Shown: positions 15,383 through 21,582 of the stretch, in pieces
How positions within the stretch are numbered: position 1 is the first letter of the stretch
Layout of the letters: each line of letters starts with the position of its first letter
Source of the DNA: UBA6614 sp002433235
Lineage (GTDB): Bacteria; Verrucomicrobiota; Verrucomicrobiia; Limisphaerales; UBA1100
Direction of reading: 5' to 3'
Assembly (NCBI GenBank): GCA_002433235.1
Contig: DJHS01000154.1
Location: forward strand, 1 to 21,582
Length of the DNA: 21,582 bases
Program-made: the position numbers and the translations under genes
The notes under the pieces: generated by a model
The model's input: only the letters and a program-made list of their open reading frames with translations
Databases searched by the model: none
What the model was told of the DNA's origin: nothing

Positions 15383-15411
15383 TTCATGTGGCCAATCCCC
15401 TTGCCTAAAAT
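15383..15411 (+). promoter_or_regulatory. Possible promoter of the lipoprotein gene
   Basis: A TAAAAT box (15406-15411; five of six match TATAAT) lies 17 bases after TTCATG (15383-15388; a weak -35) and 25 bases before the GTG start at 15436. The -10 is good and the -35 poor. Confidence 0.3.
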
Positions 15412-15435
15412 GTTTTAAAACCGTAGCTTGGGCTT

Positions 15436-16347
15436 GTGAGGCAATTGTCTTTGGTTTTGATAGGAACCTTGGTGTTGGCGGGGTGTGGAAAGAAGGGCGC
15501 GCCAACAGGGCTGGAATCCAATGCCGGATCCAAGGTGGGCGTGAAGCAGCCGAAGCCACCAAAAACCAACCCCGATCCGGAGCCCAAGGTGGGAGGCAAG
15601 CTCGCTGTAGACCGGGCCGATGGCCCGGCGCCCCGGCCACCGGCCGGGGCTACAATGGCCTTTACCAATACGTTGGGGATGGTGTTTAAGCCAGTGCCGG
15701 AGACGGAAGTGCAATTTTGCATCTGGGAGACACGGGTGAAGGATTACGCGGCGTACGTGGCTGCGAATGTGGGGGTGAACGAGCGTTGGAAGGAGCCGGG
15801 GTTCAAGCAGGCGGACACGCATCCGGTGGTGAACGTGGGCTGGAATGATGCACAGGCGTTTTGTGCGTGGCTGACGAAGAATGAATTGGCGGCGGGCAAA
15901 ATCAAGGCGGGGCAGAAGTATCGACTGCCGACGGATGCGGAGTGGAGTGTGGCGGTGGGCTTGGGAAAGGAGGAAGGCAAAACGCCGGAGGAGAAGCATC
16001 TTGGCATTGAAGACATGTTCCCGTGGGGCAAGAGGTGGCCACCGCCCAAGGGGGCGGGGAATTATGACAATCGCTTTTATTCCGAACTCTTGAAGGTGGA
16101 TGAGTTTGAATACACCGCGCCGGTGGGGAGTTTTGCAGCGAACCAGCACGGTCTGCATGATTTAGGCGGTAACGTGTTGGAATGGTGCGAGGATAAGTTC
16201 AGACCAAACGAACCGTTCCGTGTGTTGCGCGGTGCGTCATGGCTTAACGGCCATCCCGGCAATTTGTCGTCGTCCTACCGTACCAGCCGCCCCCCTGCCT
16301 TCCTCCTCAATTACTTAGGCTTTCGGTGTGTGTTGGCGGGTGAGTGA
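15436..16347 (+). CDS. Lipoprotein with formylglycine-generating-enzyme (SUMF1/DUF323) fold
   Basis: A GTG at 15436 starts a lipoprotein signal peptide with lipobox LAGC (C17). A low-complexity Lys/Pro linker follows (about 20-70), then an FGE-sulfatase-type domain. Recognisable blocks are 'TNTLGMVFKPVPETEVQFCIWETRVKDYAAYV', 'HPVVNVGWNDAQAFCAWLT', 'YRLPTDAEWSVAV', 'GLHDLGGNVLEWCED', 'RVLRGASW' and 'LGFRCVLAG'. Authentic FGEs carry a catalytic cysteine pair in the block after RGGSW; here that block is NGHPGNLSSSYRTSRP without cysteine. It is therefore unlikely to activate sulfatases and more likely a binding or structural protein anchored to a membrane. It is divergent from the propeller operon and stands alone. 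Length 303 residues. Confidence 0.85.
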   Translation: MRQLSLVLIGTLVLAGCGKKGAPTGLESNAGSKVGVKQPKPPKTNPDPEPKVGGKLAVDRADGPAPRPPAGATMAFTNTLGMVFKPVPETEVQFCIWETRVKDYAAYVAANVGVNERWKEPGFKQADTHPVVNVGWNDAQAFCAWLTKNELAAGKIKAGQKYRLPTDAEWSVAVGLGKEEGKTPEEKHLGIEDMFPWGKRWPPPKGAGNYDNRFYSELLKVDEFEYTAPVGSFAANQHGLHDLGGNVLEWCEDKFRPNEPFRVLRGASWLNGHPGNLSSSYRTSRPPAFLLNYLGFRCVLAGE

Positions 16348-16416
16348 GGCAGGTGGGTCGGCCTCTGTTATCTTGATGCTCGACGGCTTGAACCTTAATG
16401 CTTGAATCTCAATCCT

Positions 16417-16441
16417 CCAAGGCGAGCGAAGCGAGCCTTGG
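16417..16441. repeat. Inverted repeat, REP-like
   Basis: Arms CCAAGGC (16417-16423) and GCCTTGG (16435-16441) surround an 11-base loop, GAGCGAAGCGA. No T-tract follows on either strand, so a terminator is unlikely. It sits in the 233-base space between the lipoprotein gene and aroE, where I see nothing else definite; bases 16540-16565 are T-rich and may include the aroE promoter. Confidence 0.5.
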
Positions 16442-16580
16442 CCACGGTGTGGCAGGATAAACCACCAACACAGTCGCCTTGCGGGGACGCGGGACAGGAC
16501 AGGAACCGCGTTAAACTGCCCACACTTGGCTTTTTCCTTTTGTCCGCTGGTGCGCTTTGGTTTTATTCGCGGCACACATA

Positions 16581-17435
16581 ATGCCTGAAGAACACAATTT
16601 CCTGCATCATATTACTGGCTCGTTTGCGCAGCCTGCGGCGGAGAACCCCACTGTGGAAATGGTCGAGGCCGCCTATCGTCATCACGGGCTACATTACCGT
16701 TATCTCAACACCGAGGTGCCACCGGAGAAGCTGGCCGATGCCGTGGCCGGCGCGCGAGCCATGAACTGGGCCGGGTTCAACTGTTCCATCCCGCACAAGG
16801 TGGCCGTGATCGAGCATCTGGATGGGCTCGGAGAGTCGGCCAGCGTCATTGGCGCGGTGAATTGCGCCGTGCGTCGCGAGGGCCAGTACATCGGTGAAAA
16901 CACCGACGGCAAGGGCTTCCTTAAAAGTTTGCAGGAGGTGGTTGATCCGGCGGGCAAAAGGCTGGTGATGTTTGGGGCTGGTGGCGCCGCGCGCGCCATT
17001 GGCGTGGAGTGCGCTCTGGCCGGGGCATCGCATATTACCGTGGTCAACCGCAGTGAGGATCGCGGTGGCGAACTGGTCGCCCTGCTCAATGAGAACACTT
17101 CTGTTGAAGCCGATCTCGTGAAGTGGGAGGGCAACTATTCCGTGCCCGGGGAAACCGATGTGGTGATCAACGCCACCAGCATTGGCCTTGCCGACGCTGA
17201 GGCAAGCTTGGCGTTGGAGATCGATTCTCTGGCGGTCAACATGGTGGTGGCGGACGTGATTCCCAATCCGCCCCGCACGCGCCTTGTTCGGGATGCCGAG
17301 GCGAAGGGCTGCACGGTCATTGACGGCCTTGGCATGCTCGTCAATCAAGGCATTACCGGCATCGAGTATTGGACCGGTGAAAGTGTTGATGGCAGCGTCA
17401 TGCGCGCCCGGCTTGAGGAATTGTTCGGATGTTAA
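16581..17435 (+). CDS. aroE: Shikimate dehydrogenase-family protein
   Basis: The start is the ATG at 16581 (MPEEHNF); eight upstream codons in frame look non-coding. The 284 residues match AroE size. Conserved features are FNCSIPHK with catalytic K73, ENTDGKGF with catalytic D109, the NADP loop GAGGAARAI (132-140) with VVNRSED after it, INATSIGL and the terminal DGLGMLVNQG. AroE reduces 3-dehydroshikimate to shikimate in aromatic amino acid synthesis. The N-terminal shikimate-binding motif, usually PxxHSxSPxxHN, is replaced by FAQPAAENPTVEM, so the two substrate-binding serines are missing. It could be a paralogue with another substrate (quinate- or AroE-like families). It ends 29 bases from the end of the convergent gene, with no visible terminator. 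Confidence 0.85.
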   Translation: MPEEHNFLHHITGSFAQPAAENPTVEMVEAAYRHHGLHYRYLNTEVPPEKLADAVAGARAMNWAGFNCSIPHKVAVIEHLDGLGESASVIGAVNCAVRREGQYIGENTDGKGFLKSLQEVVDPAGKRLVMFGAGGAARAIGVECALAGASHITVVNRSEDRGGELVALLNENTSVEADLVKWEGNYSVPGETDVVINATSIGLADAEASLALEIDSLAVNMVVADVIPNPPRTRLVRDAEAKGCTVIDGLGMLVNQGITGIEYWTGESVDGSVMRARLEELFGC

Positions 17436-17464
17436 TAGTGCGTGCGTGCCGGGCGTGCGTCACG

Positions 17465-20400
17465 TCAAGGGTTGCCGCCCAGGCTGATCACGTGCCCGTC
17501 GGTGGTGGCGTAATACAACCGGCCGAGGGCTGCGGCAAGGCTGTCCCAAGTGGGGAGTGACTCTAGCTTGCGTTTCTCGATGAGTTTGCCGGTCTTGGGA
17601 TCGACAACGAGCAGCAGCGAGCCTTGGGCACCGTTCAAGGCGGCGTCTTGTTGGGCAAGGAGTTTCAGCGTAGCGGGATCGCCCTTAGTGAGCTTTTCAA
17701 AGGTCGCGGCTTCGTCGACGAGGTCGGGCGGCCCGATGAGATAAAGCCTGCCGCCGGCGAGCGCCATGGCGCGGACGAGGATGGGCAGATCCTTGGTCCA
17801 GTGATGCTCGATGGCGACGCTGCCTGCACCGGGGCCAAAGTTGCGTCCGGGGAAATGCATCGCGAGGCCGAGTTTTGTGGGGACGGTTTTTAGTCCGGCA
17901 AATTTTCCGTGATGATTCTTGCCGGAACTGTCCTTGGCATCGCCCTTGTCGAATGTGACGTTGAGTACAAGATCGGCGGCATCCACCTGGCCATCGTCGG
18001 CGGCGCTGGCGATTTCCTCGGCAGTGAGGGCGCGATGATAGATGCGAGCTTCGTCGATGAGGCCCTTGAATGAGAACGGCGTCTTGTACAGGCCCACGGG
18101 GCTGCCATCATCCGCGCCAATTTGCAGGCCCTGCACCGGTGTGCCTGCCACCAGCCCGGGGCCTTCGCCCTTGGCGACTTGCCGGCCGTTCATGTAGAGG
18201 CGCAACTCGTTGTCTTGAGTCAAGACACCGGCTAGATGCACGAGCTTGTCAGTGATTTTCGCCTGTCCACGGACGGCGGCGAGTTTCTCCTTGCTGCGCA
18301 CCATGAAGACGGGCTGGCCCTTGTGTACCAGCAGCGCGTAGCCATTGAGCGGCCCGCCGTGGGCGAGCACGATGCCGGTGGGCTTTTCGCTGATTGTCCA
18401 CGCGGTGACGGTGAGCGCCTTGCCCTTGGGGTCGAGGCTGGCGGGCGTGCCGAAGTCGACCATCGCGCCCTTGGGCCTCGGGGCATTCTCCACCGGTGCG
18501 GGCGGTGCCTTGCGATGGCGGTCGGTGGCGAAGAGTTGATGCTCGAGGATGGTCGTCCATTTATAATACTCCGGTTTGCGGCCGAAGCCGTAGACGCGAT
18601 CGCGATCAAACACCATGATACGACCCGAAGGCGCGAACTTGCCCGCCTGATAGTAGCCCCCGTGCCCGCCGGCGAAACTGCGGCCGTACACCCAGTAGGT
18701 GCGGTGGAACCACGTGCTGTCGAGGAAGCCGGTGGGACAAAAGAGATGCGCCGTGTCGCCGCCTTGCTGGCTGCCCTGCCCGGCGAAGTCGCCGGTGTGC
18801 GGCCCGAGGTCGATGCGCTGGCCTTCCCGGTCAAACTTTTGCGACTTCATGTAAATGAACTTTTCGTCCGCGGAAAGAATGTCCGGCAACCCGACGGGCA
18901 TCTGCAAAATCTTGATGCGCTCCTGAAGGTCCTTGTCCTCGCCCGGTTCCTTGTCGTCCAGCACCACCTCCACGTGTTTCTTGCCTGTCATTGCGTCCAG
19001 CGCAAACCACCGCATGCCGCCATCGAGAAAGTTCGATCGGCCGGCTACGAAATACACAACGTCGCCCTGAATCAACACGCTGCCGTGCACCGGCCACACG
19101 CTTTCGAGTTGTTCATAGGCCATCAATCTACGGTCCTCCGGCGCGGCGCGAAACCGCCATGCCAACGCACCGTCACTCACGCGCACGCAGTACACCCAGC
19201 CATCGGCACAGCCAAAATACGCGCGCCCATCGCGAATGCTCGGCGGCGAATCCACGCGCCCACCGGTGGCAAAGCGCCACACCACCTTACCTGTGACCGC
19301 GTGCAGCGCCACTACCTCGTGCGCGTCGATGCGCGAAACGTAAATCTTGTTCTCCGCCTCCGTTACCGCACTGAGCCGACCGCCGAGGTGGGTGGACCAC
19401 GCGGGTGCCAGTTCGCCGCGGATGATGGTGGACGAGGCCCCACTGCGGCGGTTGTTTTGGCGGTACGTGGGCCAGTCGGAATCGCCGTTGCCACCCGAAT
19501 CCGTCGCCTGCCCATACGCCGGGCCTTTTACGAGCCGTGCTGCTTCATCAACCTTTCCAATCGCCCGCGAAGGAATGGACGACGCGAGTGCGTTGAAGCC
19601 GAAGAGCTTGGCCTCGGGATAACATGCGCAGTTGTGCGGCGGCGCGTAGGTGAGTCCGTTGGCGGGCATCACGCCATAAAGGCAGCCGCCGCGCACCCAA
19701 TGGTTGATATCCCAGTCCTTTTTATCGGGGTCCACAAACTCGATACCCGTGCGTGAGGGCATCAGAAAATTCTCCGTGCCCTTGGCGATGTAGCAGCGGT
19801 GATGGAACCAGTACGTGTCCACGTTGGGCGGAAACTCCACCTTCACCTCGCCGGTCTTCAAGTCGCGCCCGGTGAAGGCGCCACTGTCGCGCCCACTTGT
19901 CGTCGGCGCGCTCCACACCAGCCCCTTCATCACCAGCAAATCCTCCGGCGACTGATACCCGCCGCGCGCATGCGGCGCCTCCCACATCACTTTGCCCGTG
20001 CCCGCCGCGAATGCCTGCATCGTCCGGTCACCGCCCGCGTACAGCACCACCCCGTCGGTCACCACCAGCTTGGGCGCGAAATTAAAACGCACCGCCTTAG
20101 GCCGGTTCACCGGCTTGCTTTCCCATTCCACGTCGCCGCTCGACCGGTGCACTGCCACTACCTTCTCGCCATCGTGGTAAAACACATTGCGCGCATCCGC
20201 CGTCAGTGATTGGGGACTGATCACCGTTTTACGTTCCCAGAATTTCTTGCCCGTTCGCGAGTCGTAAACCTTCACGTGCCGCGGCTTTTCGTTCCACGCA
20301 AAGTCTCGCCGTACGCGCGCCTGGTCGCCCACGTTGTGGAACGGAAGAAATGAATTCAGCTCCCACGCCTCGCCACTCACCAACGCGAACACCGAGTCGC

Positions 20401-21313
20401 CTTCCACCACGATCTCCTCCGTCCGCTCACTGCCCGGCAGGTCGTGTATCTTCATCCCCGTCGCCGCGTCCAGCACGCTCACTGGTGCATCCACTCCCAG
20501 AGTTACGTAAACCCGGTCGCCCACCGCCACCAACCGTCGTGCTAATTGCGTGGGGCCGCTTTTTAAAGGCCACAAGTGGCTGTGCCACTTCTTCATCGGT
20601 TTCTTCCAAAGCACCACCCCGTTAAACGCATCCCGCGCCACCAACATCCACTTCGCCGGCAACTGGATCGACACTCGCGACCCCTCATCCATCACGTAAA
20701 ACACTCGCCCGTTCGCCGACACCAACGCGCTCATGCTCGCCATCCGGTCATGATGCCGACTCCAGCGCGGACTGCCCAGCCACTGCAAATGACGCGGCGG
20801 ACCCACCCGCTTGTCCGCCGCCACCGCGTTGCCGCCCGGCCCGTGCAGGAAATGCGTCCAGTCATCGATATCCTTCGGGCGCGGCTTCACCGTCGTCGTC
20901 CACTTTCCGCCTTCTTTAATGTACGCCACCCCCTTTGGCGCCAACACCCGCATCACCTCCGCTTTCGGCACATTCCCGAGATTCTCCGCCACCACCAGAT
21001 TCACCATCCCGTCAATATAAGGCAGTCGCGAGCCCGTTAGTCGGTCAATCGACACCGGTCCATACACCCCCGCCTTCCGAACTGCCGCCCGCGCCTTCGC
21101 CACATTGTCCGCGTCCCCATCCAGTCCATGCACCTGAAACCGCGAATTCGGCCGCAGCGACAAAGTCAACTCTCCATCCCCACACCCCAAATGTACCACG
21201 AGCCCTCCCTTCACCCCCAACGACTGAACAACATTCTTCAATGCCTCCGGCCCACTCCAAGCAGGAAAGGCAGCGGACACAGTAAGCACGAAAAACACAT
21301 GAAGGTATTTCAT
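17465..21313 (-). CDS. Exported fusion: SAM-methyltransferase-like domain, PQQ-type beta-propeller, LamG domain
   Basis: The 1282-residue protein starts with a signal peptide (hydrophobic core 4-19, cleavage near AWS-GP). Residues 25-135 look like an intact class I methyltransferase fold: VVHLGCGDGE (39-48), acidic HGLDGD (62-67), 'YIDGMVNLVVAENLG' and 'MRVLAPKGVAYIKEGGKW'. From about 145 on is a quinoprotein-like propeller with repeated 'VLDAATG', 'VYDSRTGKKFWERK', 'VVALHAVTGKVVWRFATG' and 'FALDAMTGKKHVEV' blades. Residues about 945-1105 are a LamG/concanavalin-like domain ('TVTAWTISEKP', 'LRLYMNGRQVAKG', 'GLIDEARIYHRALTAEEIA'). The propeller resumes at the end. Enzymatic activity is unknown; the propeller and LamG suggest sugar binding or oxidation outside the cytoplasm. 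Its 5' end is divergent from the redoxin gene. Confidence 0.85.
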   Translation of the reverse strand: MKYLHVFFVLTVSAAFPAWSGPEALKNVVQSLGVKGGLVVHLGCGDGELTLSLRPNSRFQVHGLDGDADNVAKARAAVRKAGVYGPVSIDRLTGSRLPYIDGMVNLVVAENLGNVPKAEVMRVLAPKGVAYIKEGGKWTTTVKPRPKDIDDWTHFLHGPGGNAVAADKRVGPPRHLQWLGSPRWSRHHDRMASMSALVSANGRVFYVMDEGSRVSIQLPAKWMLVARDAFNGVVLWKKPMKKWHSHLWPLKSGPTQLARRLVAVGDRVYVTLGVDAPVSVLDAATGMKIHDLPGSERTEEIVVEGDSVFALVSGEAWELNSFLPFHNVGDQARVRRDFAWNEKPRHVKVYDSRTGKKFWERKTVISPQSLTADARNVFYHDGEKVVAVHRSSGDVEWESKPVNRPKAVRFNFAPKLVVTDGVVLYAGGDRTMQAFAAGTGKVMWEAPHARGGYQSPEDLLVMKGLVWSAPTTSGRDSGAFTGRDLKTGEVKVEFPPNVDTYWFHHRCYIAKGTENFLMPSRTGIEFVDPDKKDWDINHWVRGGCLYGVMPANGLTYAPPHNCACYPEAKLFGFNALASSIPSRAIGKVDEAARLVKGPAYGQATDSGGNGDSDWPTYRQNNRRSGASSTIIRGELAPAWSTHLGGRLSAVTEAENKIYVSRIDAHEVVALHAVTGKVVWRFATGGRVDSPPSIRDGRAYFGCADGWVYCVRVSDGALAWRFRAAPEDRRLMAYEQLESVWPVHGSVLIQGDVVYFVAGRSNFLDGGMRWFALDAMTGKKHVEVVLDDKEPGEDKDLQERIKILQMPVGLPDILSADEKFIYMKSQKFDREGQRIDLGPHTGDFAGQGSQQGGDTAHLFCPTGFLDSTWFHRTYWVYGRSFAGGHGGYYQAGKFAPSGRIMVFDRDRVYGFGRKPEYYKWTTILEHQLFATDRHRKAPPAPVENAPRPKGAMVDFGTPASLDPKGKALTVTAWTISEKPTGIVLAHGGPLNGYALLVHKGQPVFMVRSKEKLAAVRGQAKITDKLVHLAGVLTQDNELRLYMNGRQVAKGEGPGLVAGTPVQGLQIGADDGSPVGLYKTPFSFKGLIDEARIYHRALTAEEIASAADDGQVDAADLVLNVTFDKGDAKDSSGKNHHGKFAGLKTVPTKLGLAMHFPGRNFGPGAGSVAIEHHWTKDLPILVRAMALAGGRLYLIGPPDLVDEAATFEKLTKGDPATLKLLAQQDAALNGAQGSLLLVVDPKTGKLIEKRKLESLPTWDSLAAALGRLYYATTDGHVISLGGNP

Positions 21314-21424
21314 GCCGTCAGTATGCCCATTGCGCGGCGGCCGGCAAGGATGCGATTGCTAAAAGGCGCTCCCACGCTTGCATATTGAACACAGCGTGGT
21401 TAGGCTTCGTCCAAGCGATCGATA
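21314..21424. other. Divergent promoter region between the propeller giant and the redoxin gene
   Basis: This 111-base space must hold both 5' regions. CCACGCT (21372-21378) and AGCGTGG (21393-21399) form an inverted repeat with a 14-base, AT-rich loop (TGCATATTGAAC), which could be an operator or leader hairpin. TTGCTA (21356-21361) and CATATT (21381-21386) are poorly spaced promoter-like boxes. No Shine-Dalgarno is evident before the ATG. Confidence 0.35.
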
Positions 21425-21582
21425 ATGAAAACGACTCTCACCCTCGCAGCAGTATTTGCCGCCGGAGTTCTGGGCGCAGCGGACCTGAAGGTCGGCGATG
21501 CCGCTCCGGATTTCGCACTGCAAGGCAGTGACGGCAAAACGTATAAGCTCTCGGCATACCGAGGCAAACAAGCCGTGGTGAT
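21425..21582 (+). CDS. Secreted redoxin/peroxiredoxin-like protein, N-terminal part
   Basis: From the ATG at 21425 the frame is open to the window end (52 complete codons). It encodes a signal peptide (MKTTLTLAAVFAAGVLGAA) and then the typical start of an AhpC/TSA or TlpA-like redoxin: DLKVGDAAPDFALQGSDGKTYKLSAYRGKQAVV. The active-site cysteine block would come immediately after the end of the window, so its class (peroxiredoxin, TlpA or a selenocysteine form) cannot be decided. The exported location matches the other thioredoxin-fold gene at 4942-6158. Confidence 0.85.
   Translation, partial: MKTTLTLAAVFAAGVLGAADLKVGDAAPDFALQGSDGKTYKLSAYRGKQAVV

Larger units (their letters stand above)
15017..15435. 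other. Divergent intergenic region with a tandem repeat array
   Basis: This 419-base space lies between two divergently transcribed genes. The half next to the minus-strand operon (15017-15182) contains an AT-rich patch near 15150-15175 (GTATATTGG, TTATCAATTC) that could hold its promoter, but no convincing -35/-10 pair was found. Bases 15183-15350 hold eight 21-bp repeats, and 15351-15435 the likely promoter of the lipoprotein gene. Reading frames that cross the array on both strands stay open only because the period is a multiple of three. I do not call them genes. Confidence 0.8.

Noticed and set aside
15075..15689. Frames on both strands across the 21-bp array (for example 15164-15640 minus)
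   Set aside because: They are kept open only by the in-phase repeat and encode monotonous basic heptads. The plus frame also overlaps the lipoprotein gene in a different phase.
17436..17464. Terminator between aroE and the convergent propeller gene
   Set aside because: The short space has only GCGTGC-type direct repeats, with no hairpin followed by a T-tract.
18236..19756. 506-codon open frame on the plus strand
   Set aside because: It is antisense to the PQQ-propeller gene, rich in His/Arg/Ala as typical of reversed GC-rich coding sequence, with no recognisable fold.

Overview
The window looks like a metagenomic or draft scaffold from a PVC-group bacterium, probably Verrucomicrobiota of the Limisphaerales/Pedosphaerales type. 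This is an inference from gene content: a sulfatase, two very large secreted 'PVC-type' beta-propeller dehydrogenase-like proteins with C-terminal electron carriers, a secreted PQQ-propeller/LamG giant, a formylglycine-enzyme-fold lipoprotein, a secreted TIM-barrel protein, few clear Shine-Dalgarno sequences and moderately high GC. Start codons inside the long frames were moved to the first Met (or GTG) that precedes a signal peptide or conserved domain.

Layout. Bases 2-526 are the 3' end of a sulfatase, overlapped by a LysR regulator (523-1725) that is interrupted by a 194-base N gap whose two flanks are near-identical. Bases 1889-3763 hold a two-gene oxidoreductase unit (3-hydroxyisobutyrate-dehydrogenase family plus a DenD-like epimerase-fold dehydrogenase). 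A HigBA-like toxin-antitoxin pair (3776-4449) follows, preceded by a perfect 16-bp palindrome, with a VOC protein close behind. Bases 4942-6158 hold a secreted thioredoxin-fold protein. Bases 6223-8315 are a Xaa-Pro aminopeptidase and a secreted TIM-barrel protein, and 8322-9491 is an AT-richer GYF/membrane/ankyrin gene. A hairpin terminator separates these from a minus-strand operon (15016 down to 9569) of two giant secreted proteins, one ending in cytochrome c plus a discoidin-like domain and the other in an azurin-like cupredoxin. A divergent intergenic region carries eight 21-bp tandem repeats. Then come a lipoprotein (15436-16347), a divergent shikimate dehydrogenase (16581-17435), a convergent 1282-residue exported methyltransferase-like/PQQ-propeller/LamG protein (21313-17465) and the start of a secreted redoxin (21425 to the window end).

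The most notable item is the thioredoxin-fold gene at 4942-6158. Two in-frame TGA codons (5832 and 5841) occupy exactly the two cysteine positions of the expected CxxC motif. A hairpin with a GGUC loop and an unpaired U below the upper stem, like the E. coli fdhF SECIS, begins just downstream. I read it as a candidate selenoprotein with a UxxU active site. The caution is that the same gene also has an apparent 1-base deletion in a T run near 5480, so a decayed gene or sequence error remains possible.

Several genes point to periplasmic redox chemistry: the UxxU protein, the terminal redoxin, the cytochrome c and cupredoxin fusions, and the PQQ-type propeller. I saw no tRNA, rRNA, CRISPR array, insertion sequence or phage gene.
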